Of a stretch of 64,000 nt of DNA, positions 26,538-34,788 are shown piece after piece (position 1 is the stretch's first letter; each line of letters begins with the position of its first letter). Origin of the DNA: 43-108 sp001915545 (GTDB taxonomy: Bacteria; Bacteroidota; Bacteroidia; Bacteroidales; Bacteroidaceae); contig CABUGV010000015.1 of NCBI GenBank assembly GCA_902491215.1, positions 1-64,000 on the forward strand. The letters are read 5' to 3'. The notes under the pieces were generated by a model. That model was given only the letters and a program-made list of their open reading frames with translations. It was not told where the DNA came from and did no database searches. The position numbers were made by a program, and so were the translations under genes.

Positions 26538-26611
26538 GAGCGCTCAAAGATAAAACCACGAGCCCTCGGATTTTTTATTATGAGCGCTCAGAAAATTCAA
26601 CATAGGGGCTC
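26538..26611. repeat. octamer array A: four boxes, exact 22-base period
   Basis: Boxes start at 26538 (GAGCGCTC), 26560 (GAGCCCTC), 26582 (GAGCGCTC) and 26604 (AGGGGCTC, degenerate), each exactly 22 bases from the last. The 14-base linkers are A/T-rich and unlike each other. The first two boxes also make a hairpin (CCGAGCGCTC with GAGCCCTCGG, one mismatch) followed by ATTTTTT, so on the plus strand the array can double as the terminator of the ABC exporter gene. It lies between codirectional genes, about 140 bases before the efflux promoter. Matching arrays are at 43031 and 58913. Confidence 0.85.
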
Positions 26612-26748
26612 ACAGAATCATTTATATTTAAAACAAGACAACATTACACTTATGAACCAGATGTTCTGCAATATTGCACGTGCTGACAGCAAATAAGTTG
26701 TTTTAACTATAAATTACCACTATTTCACATATATTTAAAACGTATCCA

Positions 26749-26781
26749 TTTGCGATGAGCCGTCAAATAGACCTATCTTTG
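26749..26781 (+). promoter_or_regulatory. promoter of the RND efflux operon
   Basis: TTTG (26749-26752) and TATCTTTG (26774-26781) are 21 bases apart. Start near 26788, giving an unusually long leader of about 278 bases. Confidence 0.6.
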
Positions 26782-26787
26782 TAGCAT

Positions 26788-27065
26788 AAAAGAGACATTA
26801 ACCTAGTAAAAACCTTATTTCAACAACAAATTGACATAAACGACATTACGGACGGACTACCAAAATTCAACGGGTGGTCCTAAGGCACAGTAGAAAGACT
26901 GATGCTGACAAGACAAATGGACCTTGCACTTTTCTGCATAAACAACCATGTTTACGACAAGCAGAATGGGCATGGCCATAATGGCGTATATGCAGGCTAT
27001 AGGTGATGGAACAAAAAAAGCGACATTTAGGCAAGAAATATTTATAAATTATATTTTGACATACC
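26788..27065 (+). other. long leader of the efflux operon
   Basis: This is about 278 bases of non-coding sequence between the predicted start point and the first gene. It holds one 34-codon open frame (26902-27006, starting MLTRQMDLALFCINN) with no family I recognise and a stop just before its start, and some short inverted segments (such as GGACCACC-like pieces near 26875). It could be a regulatory leader, an upstream ORF or the decayed remains of a regulator gene; the sequence does not decide. Confidence 0.35.
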
Positions 27066-28148
27066 ATGAACAAAAAAGTTAGATGGGGGCTGATTGCTTT
27101 TATAGCAATAGGTCTTGCAGGATGGGGAATATACTCTCAACTGCCGAAAACGAATGAGGATCTGAAAGCAGCAGATGAGGTGTCGGGAAAAGATGCCAAG
27201 GAAAAACAGATTCTGAATGTTAACGCGAAGATTATAAAGCCGGAATCGCTGACTGACGAAATAAAGATCAGCGGACGTCTGTTGCCGGATGAAGAAGTGG
27301 ATCTGACATTCGAAACTTCAGGAAAGATTGTAGAAATAAACTTCAAGGAAGGTTCGGCTGTTAAAAAGGGACAGCTTCTGGCAAAAGTCAATGACCGCCA
27401 GCTGCAGGCTCAGCTGGAACGTCTGCAGGCTCAGGTGAAACTTGCTGAGGACAGAGTGTACAGACAGCAGACATTGCTCAAGAGAGATGCCGTAAGTCAG
27501 GAGGCATACGAGCAGGTGAAGACCGATCTGGCAACTTTGTTGGCCGACATCAACATTGTAAAGGAAAACATAGCTCTGACAGAACTGAGAGCGCCATTCG
27601 ACGGTGTAATCGGTCTGAGACAGGTCAGTGTGGGTACTTATGCTTCGCCTACAACAATCATTGCAAAACTTACAAAGACAGCACCGCTGAAGGTGGAATT
27701 TGCCGTGCCTGAACGATATGCAGGACAGCTCAAGAACGGAGTGAACCTGGATTTCCATATCGAAGGTTTCCTGGAAGCTTTCCATGCCAAGGTGTACGCA
27801 GTGGAATCGACCATCGACCAGGAGCTGCATCAGCTCACAGTGAGGGCACTCTATCCTAACAGCGCCAGAAAACTGCAGCCGGGAAGATATGCCAGCATCG
27901 AACTCAAGAAAGATGAGGTGAAGAACGCACTGGCCATTCCGTCAGAGGCTATCGTGCCTGAAATGGGAAAAGACAAGGTGTATCTGTATAAATCGGGCAA
28001 GGCACAGCCGGTGGACATCACTACCGGAATAAGAACCGAAGCTCTCGTGCAGGTAGTCAAGGGCCTCAACATTGGAGATACGATTATTACATCCGGAACA
28101 CTGCAGCTTCGTACCGGACTGCCGGTGAAGCTTGACAACATTAAATAA
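27066..28148 (+). CDS. RND efflux periplasmic adaptor (HlyD/AcrA family)
   Basis: This is a 360-residue membrane fusion protein. An N-terminal helix (about 5-24) anchors it in the inner membrane or is cleaved; there is no lipobox cysteine. It then shows the biotinyl-lipoyl-like domain (GKIVEINFKEGSAVKKGQLL near 90-110), a helical hairpin (QLQAQLERLQAQVKLAEDR onward, about 115-165), a second half-lipoyl (LRAPFDGVIGLRQVSVG near 178) and a beta-barrel. It bridges the RND pump at 28162 to the outer-membrane channel at 31194; 13 bases separate it from the pump gene. It is typical of Bacteroidales drug efflux operons; substrates unknown. Confidence 0.92.
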   Translation: MNKKVRWGLIAFIAIGLAGWGIYSQLPKTNEDLKAADEVSGKDAKEKQILNVNAKIIKPESLTDEIKISGRLLPDEEVDLTFETSGKIVEINFKEGSAVKKGQLLAKVNDRQLQAQLERLQAQVKLAEDRVYRQQTLLKRDAVSQEAYEQVKTDLATLLADINIVKENIALTELRAPFDGVIGLRQVSVGTYASPTTIIAKLTKTAPLKVEFAVPERYAGQLKNGVNLDFHIEGFLEAFHAKVYAVESTIDQELHQLTVRALYPNSARKLQPGRYASIELKKDEVKNALAIPSEAIVPEMGKDKVYLYKSGKAQPVDITTGIRTEALVQVVKGLNIGDTIITSGTLQLRTGLPVKLDNIK

Positions 28149-28161
28149 ACAAGTCTAAACC

Positions 28162-31100
28162 ATGAACATATCAGAATTAAGCATCAAGCGCCCTGTAATG
28201 GCGACGGTGTTTACAATCATAATCATTCTGTTCGGTATCATCGGATATACCTATCTGGGTGTGCGAGAATACCCGTCGGTGGATAATCCGATAATATCGG
28301 TGACCTGTTCGTATTCGGGTGCCAATGCCGATGTCATTGAAAACCAGATTACGGAACCGCTGGAACAGAACATCAACGGTATTCCGGGCATACGTTCGCT
28401 GTCGAGCGTCAGCCAGCAGGGACAGTGCCGTATTACTATTGAATTCGAACTGTCTGTCGACCTGGAAACTGCGGCCAACGACGTGAGAGACAAGGTGTCG
28501 CGTGCGCAGAGGTATCTGCCTGACGACTGTGACCCTCCTACTGTATCAAAGGCCGATGCCGATGCTTCGCCTATATTGATGGTTGCACTGCAGAGCGACA
28601 AGCGCTCACTGCTGGAGCTGAGTGAAATTGCCGACCTCACCGTGAAGGAACAGCTTCAGACTATTCCGGACGTGAGCAGTGTGAGCATCTGGGGTGAAAA
28701 GAAATACTCAATGCGTCTTTGGCTCGATCCTACCAAGATGGCAGGATACGGAATAACACCTGTAGACGTGAAAAATGCTCTCGATAAGGAAAACATAGAA
28801 CTTCCGTCAGGCAGTATTGAAGGAAACACTACTGAGCTGACAATCAGAACTCTGGGTCTGATGCACACGACAGAAGAATTCAATGATGTCATAATAAAGG
28901 AAGAAAACAATCAGATTATACGTTTCAGCGACATCGGACGTGCAGAACTTGGTCCGGCCGACCTCAAGAGCTACATGAAAATGAACGGTGTGCCGATGGT
29001 CGGTGTTGTTGTCGTTCCACAGCCGGGTGCAAACCATATTGACATAGCCGACGCTGTATATGAACGTATGGAAACCATGAAGAAAGACCTTCCGGAGGAC
29101 GTTCACTACAACTACGGATTCGACAACACGAAATTCATCCGCGCCTCTATCAGCGAGGTTGAAAGTACTGTGTACGAAGCCTTCATGCTGGTAATCATAA
29201 TCATCTTCCTCTTCCTCCGCGACTGGCGAGTTACGTTGATACCGTGCATTGTCATACCGGTATCGCTCATCGGAGCTTTCTTCGTCATGTACCTTGCCGG
29301 ATTCTCCATCAACGTGCTGTCAATGCTTGCCGTGGTGCTTGCCGTTGGTCTGGTGGTGGACGACGCCATAGTCATGACCGAGAACATATACATACGAATA
29401 GAGAAAGGCATGAGTCCGCGCAAAGCCGGAATAGAAGGTTCAAAGGAAATCTTCTTCGCCGTCATATCGACAAGTGTAACCCTCATTGCCGTATTCTTCC
29501 CTATCGTATTCATGGAAGGAACAACGGGACGATTGTTCAGAGAATTCAGTTTCGTCGTTTCCGGCTGTATCATCATATCGACATTCGCCGCACTGACAGT
29601 CACTCCGATGCTTGCAACGAAACTGCTGAAGAAGCAGAAATCGAAAAACTGGTTCTACAGAAAAACAGAACCTTTCTTCGAGGGCATGAACAATCTTTAC
29701 AGCCGTTCGCTGAAAGCTATGCTGAAACATCGTTGGATTGCCATTCCGTTCACAGTAGTGACAGTGGCGCTGATCGGCGTGCTGTGGAACGCAATACCGG
29801 CTGAAATGGCTCCGCTGGAAGACCGCTCGCAGATAACGATAAACACACGCGGCGCCGAAGGTGTTACTTATGAATACATACGCGACTACACAGAAGATAT
29901 AAATGACCTTGTCGACTCAATTATTCCAGATGCAGACAAAGTCACGGCAAGAGTGTCCAGCGGAAGCGGAAACGTACAGATAACGCTGAAAGACATGAAA
30001 GACCGCGACTATACCCAGATGGACATGGCAGAAAAGCTGTCGCAGGCTGTAAAGAGCAAGACCATGGCAAGAGCGTTCGTGCAGCAGTCTTCATCATTCG
30101 GAGGCAGACGAGGCGGAATGCCGATACAGTACGTACTGCAAGCAACGAATCTAGAGAAGATGGAGAAGGTCCTGCCGGAATTCATGGCAAAGGTCTACAG
30201 CAACCCGACTTTCCAGATGGCCGATGTGGATTTGAAGTTCAGCAAGCCGGAGGCTCGAATAAACATCAACAGAGACAAGGCCAGCATAATGGGCGTAAGC
30301 ACGAAGAACATCGCACAGACACTGCAATATGGCCTCAGCGGACAGCGAATGGGATATTTCTACATGAACGGTAAACAATATGAAATAATCGGTGAAATAA
30401 ACCGTCAGCAACGCAACAAGCCGGCAGACCTCAAAGCCATATACGTGAGAAGCGACGACGGCAATATGGTTCAGCTGGACAACCTTATTGAACTGGAATA
30501 CGGTATAGCACCTCCAAAGCTGTACAGATATAACCGATTCGTATCGGCTACGGTGTCGGCCGGACTGGCTGAAGGAAAGACCATCGGTCAGGGACTTGAC
30601 GAGATGGACAAGATAGCAAAAGAGACTCTTGATGACACATTCAGAACAGCCCTCTCCGGAGAATCGAAGGAATACAGGGAAAGTTCTTCGAGCCTTATGT
30701 TTGCATTCCTCCTCGCAATCGTGCTCATCTACCTGATTCTATCGGCACAGTTTGAAAGTTTCAAGGACCCGTTCGTAATCATGCTTACGGTGCCTTTGGC
30801 CATCGCCGGTGCACTGGTATTCATGTATTTCGGAGACATAACGATGAACATATTCAGTCAGATCGGTATAATTATGCTTATCGGACTGGTGGCAAAGAAC
30901 GGTATCCTTATCGTTGAATTTGCCAACCAGAAACAGGCGGCAGGTGAGGATAAGATGAGCGCCATACACGATGCAGCTCTGCAACGCTTGCGACCGATCC
31001 TGATGACGAGTGCTTCAACAATACTCGGACTCATCCCTCTGGCCTTTGCCAGCGGAGAAGGATGCAATCAGCGTATAGCCATGGGAACAGCCGTTGTGGG

Positions 31101-31197
31101 CGGAATGCTTGTGTCGACATTCCTTACCATGTACATCGTACCGGCTATCTACAGCTACATATCAACAAACAGAATTTCAAATGAGGATGCAGAATGA
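28162..31197 (+). CDS. RND multidrug efflux pump (AcrB/MexB family)
   Basis: This 1011-residue inner-membrane pump follows the hydrophobe/amphiphile exporter plan: helix 1 (about 10-30), a large periplasmic loop, six helices (about 335-535), a second periplasmic loop and six helices at the end (about 855-1000). GLVVDDAIVMTENI carries the paired Asp residues of the proton relay in helix 4, and FPIVFMEGTTGRLFREF is a family marker. Trimers take compounds from the periplasm or outer leaflet and pass them to the channel protein using the proton gradient. The ATG of the next gene overlaps its stop (ATGA at 31194). Substrate range cannot be read from sequence. Confidence 0.94.
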   Translation: MNISELSIKRPVMATVFTIIIILFGIIGYTYLGVREYPSVDNPIISVTCSYSGANADVIENQITEPLEQNINGIPGIRSLSSVSQQGQCRITIEFELSVDLETAANDVRDKVSRAQRYLPDDCDPPTVSKADADASPILMVALQSDKRSLLELSEIADLTVKEQLQTIPDVSSVSIWGEKKYSMRLWLDPTKMAGYGITPVDVKNALDKENIELPSGSIEGNTTELTIRTLGLMHTTEEFNDVIIKEENNQIIRFSDIGRAELGPADLKSYMKMNGVPMVGVVVVPQPGANHIDIADAVYERMETMKKDLPEDVHYNYGFDNTKFIRASISEVESTVYEAFMLVIIIIFLFLRDWRVTLIPCIVIPVSLIGAFFVMYLAGFSINVLSMLAVVLAVGLVVDDAIVMTENIYIRIEKGMSPRKAGIEGSKEIFFAVISTSVTLIAVFFPIVFMEGTTGRLFREFSFVVSGCIIISTFAALTVTPMLATKLLKKQKSKNWFYRKTEPFFEGMNNLYSRSLKAMLKHRWIAIPFTVVTVALIGVLWNAIPAEMAPLEDRSQITINTRGAEGVTYEYIRDYTEDINDLVDSIIPDADKVTARVSSGSGNVQITLKDMKDRDYTQMDMAEKLSQAVKSKTMARAFVQQSSSFGGRRGGMPIQYVLQATNLEKMEKVLPEFMAKVYSNPTFQMADVDLKFSKPEARININRDKASIMGVSTKNIAQTLQYGLSGQRMGYFYMNGKQYEIIGEINRQQRNKPADLKAIYVRSDDGNMVQLDNLIELEYGIAPPKLYRYNRFVSATVSAGLAEGKTIGQGLDEMDKIAKETLDDTFRTALSGESKEYRESSSSLMFAFLLAIVLIYLILSAQFESFKDPFVIMLTVPLAIAGALVFMYFGDITMNIFSQIGIIMLIGLVAKNGILIVEFANQKQAAGEDKMSAIHDAALQRLRPILMTSASTILGLIPLAFASGEGCNQRIAMGTAVVGGMLVSTFLTMYIVPAIYSYISTNRISNEDAE

Positions 31198-32519
31198 AAA
31201 AGATATTTTTGACAATGTTGGCTGCAGGTGGAATATTCACCGCAGCCACGGCACAGAAGCTTTACACCTTGCAATATTGTCTTGAGCAAGGTCTGCAGAA
31301 CAACTACTCGCTTAGAATAGCACACAACGACAAGAAAGTCAGCGACAACAATGCCACATGGGCCAATGCAGGAATGCTTCCGACACTTGATTTTACTGCC
31401 GGATACACTGGTAACGTGGACAATACGCAAAGCACTGAAAGAAGTACCGGCGTGAAGACCAAGACAAATGGAGGATATGACCAGGATGTGAACGTAGGTT
31501 TGAATCTCAACTGGACGATTTTCGACGGCTTTGACATGACGTCTAACTACAAGCAGCTGAAAATTCTGAAACAGCAGGGAGAAACAAACACCAGACTTGC
31601 CATAGAAGACATGATAGCCAATGTGGCGTCGGAATACTACAACTATGTACAGCAGACCATAAGACTGAAGAACTTCCTGTACGCAGTTTCGCTGTCAAAG
31701 GAAAGAATGAGAATCGTTGAAGCAAGATACCACATAGGAAACTTCTCCAGACTTGATTATCAGCAGTCAAAAGTGGATTTCAATGCTGACAGTGCACAAT
31801 ACATCAAACAGAAAGAAGCTCTGCACACGTCAAGAATCAGGCTAAACGAGCTGATGGCACTTCAGGATGTAGATGAAGAGTTTGTCATCAAAGATTCTAT
31901 GATTGACGTAAACACACAGCTGGATTTCAACGAACTGTGGAATGCTACGCTTGCTACAAATGCATCTCTCCTTGCAGCTGACCAGAATATAGACATTGCT
32001 AAGCTTGACTACAAGAAAGTCCGCTCGAGAGACTATCCTTATCTGAAACTCAATGCCGGATATGGGTACACATACAACAAATACTCTGCAGCTACTTCAT
32101 CGCTAAAGGATAGAGGACAACTTGGATTCAATGCAGGAATCACTGTTGGTTTCAACATATTTGACGGAAACAGAAAGAGAGAACGTCAAAATGCCAAAAT
32201 CGAGATAATGAATTCAAGGCTTCTGCGTGATGAACTGGAGCTGGGCCTGAAGGCTGATCTGACAAACATGTGGCAAGCATATAAAAACAATCTCAACCTG
32301 CTGAATCTGGAAAGACAGAACCTCATCACAGCACGCGAGAACCATGAAATTGCAATGGAAAGATATATGCTTGGAGATTTGTCAGGTATAGAGATGAGAG
32401 AGGCACAGCAGAGCCTTCTGGATGCAGAAGAACGCATTCTGTCTGTGCAGTACGACATAAAGCTGTGCGAAATATCTCTGCTTCAGCTCAGCGGTAAAAT
32501 AATGGAGTTTCTGAGATAA
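31194..32519 (+). CDS. TolC-like outer-membrane efflux channel
   Basis: This 441-residue outer-membrane factor has a cleavable signal peptide (MKKIFLTMLAAGGIFTAATAQ, cut after TAQ) and the internal repeat of two long helical halves expected for the family: LQYCLEQGLQNNYSLRIAHND near the start and, later, ARENHEIAMERYMLGDLSG. It starts four bases inside the pump gene, so translation is coupled. It is the exit duct of the three-part pump. There is no lipobox, so it is not acylated, unlike many OprM-type proteins. A strong terminator follows at 32547. Confidence 0.9.
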   Translation: MKKIFLTMLAAGGIFTAATAQKLYTLQYCLEQGLQNNYSLRIAHNDKKVSDNNATWANAGMLPTLDFTAGYTGNVDNTQSTERSTGVKTKTNGGYDQDVNVGLNLNWTIFDGFDMTSNYKQLKILKQQGETNTRLAIEDMIANVASEYYNYVQQTIRLKNFLYAVSLSKERMRIVEARYHIGNFSRLDYQQSKVDFNADSAQYIKQKEALHTSRIRLNELMALQDVDEEFVIKDSMIDVNTQLDFNELWNATLATNASLLAADQNIDIAKLDYKKVRSRDYPYLKLNAGYGYTYNKYSAATSSLKDRGQLGFNAGITVGFNIFDGNRKRERQNAKIEIMNSRLLRDELELGLKADLTNMWQAYKNNLNLLNLERQNLITARENHEIAMERYMLGDLSGIEMREAQQSLLDAEERILSVQYDIKLCEISLLQLSGKIMEFLR

Positions 32520-32546
32520 CATGAATGACAAGCACTGAAACAAACA

Positions 32547-32592
32547 TGGCATGCGTTACGTGGAACCAACAACCACAACGCATGCCATTTTT
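32547..32592 (+). terminator. terminator of the efflux operon
   Basis: TGGCATGCGTT pairs with AACGCATGCCA, with an inner GTGG/CCAC stem, followed by TTTTT. It starts 28 bases past the stop of the channel gene. Confidence 0.92.
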
Positions 32593-32705
32593 GTATCCAT
32601 AAATATTTAACCGATAAAGCGCAATATCAGACCGAACAGGCATAGAAAGACCAATATCAGGCATACATTGCTCAAAAACGATTTTACGAAAGGTACAGAA
32701 GGCGT

Positions 32706-32961
32706 TATATTTGTGTATGCGGGATGCAACATGAAAAATACTTACAAAAGCGTCAAAGAGAACTTAAGACTATTCTAAGAAACTAACTGGGGGCTTCCCG
32801 CATTAAGAAGCAGCAGGGTGTATAAATTTAGTATGTTCCGAGAGCCTTGTGGAAAACCAACTCTCATATTAGAGGCTCAGCTGATCAGAAACAGTTTGGA
32901 ACATAAGAATACATGCAGAGCATTATTGCCTTATCAGCAAAAAGCTCTGCATGTTGTTTTA
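32706..32961 (+). ncRNA. possible non-coding RNA between the efflux operon and the sigma factor gene
   Basis: TATATTTG at 32706-32713 fits a -7 box. ATGCGGGA (32717-32724) can pair with TCCCGCAT (32796-32803), closing a 71-base domain. A terminator-like hairpin, ACATGCAGAGC/GCTCTGCATGT, ends at 32954 and is followed by TGTTTTA. A transcript from about 32720 to 32961 would be some 240 nt. A 15-codon frame (32731-32778, ATGAAAAATACTTAC) lies in its 5' part. The -33 element is poor. No known RNA family was recognised, and the terminal hairpin could instead serve the converging sigma-factor gene. Confidence 0.25.
32911..32961. terminator. hairpin terminator near the sigma factor stop
   Basis: ACATGCAGAGC (32911-32921) pairs with GCTCTGCATGT (32944-32954), 11 bp with a 22-base loop. 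TGTTTTA follows on the plus strand; a weaker T-rich stretch follows on the minus side. It lies 40 bases past the sigma gene's stop. Confidence 0.7.
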
Positions 32962-32994
32962 TGCTAACCTTAAAGACACATTGGCATAAACACT

Positions 32995-33591
32995 TCAGCT
33001 TGCCATAGAAATATCATTAGCCAAAGCAAGTTTCTTAAGATTCATGAGTGCATATCTCATACGTCCAAGCGCAGTATTTATACTCACACCCGTGACATCT
33101 GCAATCTCTTTGAAACTCATATCCTGATAGAAGCGCATAATGACAACTTCTCTTTGGCTGTCAGGCAGAAGCCTTATCAGCGACCTGACTTCACGAAGTG
33201 TCTGCTCGCTAATAAGACGAGTTTCAATATTGTCATCTGTCACAGCAGTCATGTCACATGTAATATCCGTAACAGGATTCTCATCACGGGATACCACATT
33301 GTCTCCGACACTCTGTCTGAAATGATCAATCACAAGATTATGCGCTATACGCATTATCCAAGCACTGAACTTTCCATTTTCTGTATAACGGCCCTGCTTC
33401 AATGTAACTATGGCCTTTATAAAAGTTTCCTGGAACAGATCCTCTGCCAACTCGGTATTATGTACAGAATAGCTGATATATGTAAATACTTTACTTTCAT
33501 AACGCTTCAAAAGTACATCGAATGCGCTATTATCTCCTTTGTTGTACAAACGGACGAGCATCTCATCTGTCTGTCTATGATATTCTATCAT
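32995..33591 (-). CDS. ECF-type RNA polymerase sigma factor
   Basis: This 198-residue sigma factor has region 2 (YISYSVHNTELAEDLFQETFIKAI, then FSAWIMRIAHNLVIDHFR) and region 4 (LPDSQREVVIMRFYQDMSFKEIAD, then GVSINTALGRMRYALMNLKK). It lacks regions 1 and 3, as do all ECF factors. No anti-sigma gene with a FecR or zinc-binding motif lies next to it, and no SusC/SusD pair follows, so it is not an iron- or glycan-signalling ECF unit. It may be controlled by its own expression. It sits downstream of fmt with its own -7 box at 33671. Targets unknown. Confidence 0.9.
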   Translation of the reverse strand: MIEYHRQTDEMLVRLYNKGDNSAFDVLLKRYESKVFTYISYSVHNTELAEDLFQETFIKAIVTLKQGRYTENGKFSAWIMRIAHNLVIDHFRQSVGDNVVSRDENPVTDITCDMTAVTDDNIETRLISEQTLREVRSLIRLLPDSQREVVIMRFYQDMSFKEIADVTGVSINTALGRMRYALMNLKKLALANDISMAS

Positions 33592-33670
33592 ATACGTTGC
33601 ATATTAATGTTAATGCGTAAAGTATATTCAATAGGCAGAATGATTTTAATCGGTTAATATATCAGTTATG

Positions 33671-33678
33671 CAAAAATA
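33671..33678 (-). promoter_or_regulatory. -7 box for the ECF sigma gene
   Basis: TATTTTTG on the minus strand with TTG (33700-33702) 21 bases upstream. Start near 33664, leader about 72 bases. Confidence 0.4.
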
Positions 33679-33728
33679 ATACAAAAGTTTTCAAACATGC
33701 AAGAATCCGCAAGAAAAAGAAACATTCT

Positions 33729-34712
33729 TTACTTAAAGCGCATCATTTCACCACACTTGAAGCCGTTAAGGAAATCTTTTGCACACATGCGTTTCTTTCC
33801 CGACAACTGCAATTCCTCAATTCCGAGCAGACCGTCAGTCGTCACAACATTCAGATAAGATTTTCCGTCTGTCAAAACAGAACCAAGCTCAGCATCCTGA
33901 GATTTTACGCCATCAAGCTTGGCAGTCTTGAAGATTTTAACTTCGTATGTTTTACCATCTGATTCCAATTCTGTCCAAGCAGCAGGATACGGACTTAAAC
34001 CTCTAACAAAGTCATAAATCTGTTTCGTACCTTTATTTTGCCAATCAATACGGCATGTCTCGTGGAAAATTTTCGGTGCCGGACGCAAATCATCATCAGA
34101 GACAGACATCGAATCCTGCGAAATACTCTTGACTGTACCTGCCAGTATATTGTCAACTGTTTCTATAACCAATTTTCCGCCAAGAAGCATAAGTTTGTCG
34201 TGAACAGCCTCAACATCATCCGTATCCTCAATAGGTACTTTCACCTGCTGAATTACATCGCCTGTATCAATCTCATGTTTCAAGAAGAATGTTGTAACTC
34301 CAGTCTCCTTATCACCGTTTATGACAGCCCAATTAATAGGTGCAGCACCGCGATATTGAGGAAGCAGGGAAGCATGAAGATTGAAGGTTCCATATTCTGG
34401 CATATTCCAAACAACCTCAGGAAGCATACGGAAAGCCACAACAATCTGAAGTTTGGCATCCAAAGAGCGCAGTTCTTCCAAAAAAGCCTCATCTTTAAGC
34501 TTAACAGGCTGCAGAACTTTCAATCCATGTTCTACCGCGTAGGTTTTAACTGGACTAGGACGTAGTACACTTCCGTGACGCCCCATAGGCTTATCAGGCA
34601 TCGTTACGACGCCCACAACATTATATCCGCCCTCAACAAGACACCTAAGACTTTCAACTGCAAAATCAGGTGTACCCATATAAACAATTCTCAAATCTTT
34701 CTTATCCATCAC
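33729..34712 (-). CDS. fmt: methionyl-tRNA formyltransferase
   Basis: This is a 327-residue enzyme that formylates initiator Met-tRNA with 10-formyltetrahydrofolate. The catalytic segment is FNLHASLLPQYRGAAP (residues around 107-122), containing the conserved Asn and His; the substrate-binding HEIDTGD follows, and a C-terminal domain helps bind tRNA. The start may be the first or second Met (MMDKKDLRIVYMGTPDFA). It is the last gene of the minus-strand series that begins with rfbD, 76 bases after the chloride channel gene. It pairs in function with translation genes elsewhere in the window. Confidence 0.94.
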   Translation of the reverse strand: MMDKKDLRIVYMGTPDFAVESLRCLVEGGYNVVGVVTMPDKPMGRHGSVLRPSPVKTYAVEHGLKVLQPVKLKDEAFLEELRSLDAKLQIVVAFRMLPEVVWNMPEYGTFNLHASLLPQYRGAAPINWAVINGDKETGVTTFFLKHEIDTGDVIQQVKVPIEDTDDVEAVHDKLMLLGGKLVIETVDNILAGTVKSISQDSMSVSDDDLRPAPKIFHETCRIDWQNKGTKQIYDFVRGLSPYPAAWTELESDGKTYEVKIFKTAKLDGVKSQDAELGSVLTDGKSYLNVVTTDGLLGIEELQLSGKKRMCAKDFLNGFKCGEMMRFK

Positions 34713-34788
34713 TCTACACGTTTTAACAGATACATAAAATCAAAAGCTTATGCCATATTTACACTCGCAGGTCTGAATCACGCACTTA

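Noticed and set aside
32840..32878. GAGAGCCT and AGAGGCTC near the sigma factor, like the octamer boxes
   Set aside because: Distance is 31 bases and the sequence deviates; it is better explained as an ordinary hairpin (GAGAG/CTCTC).
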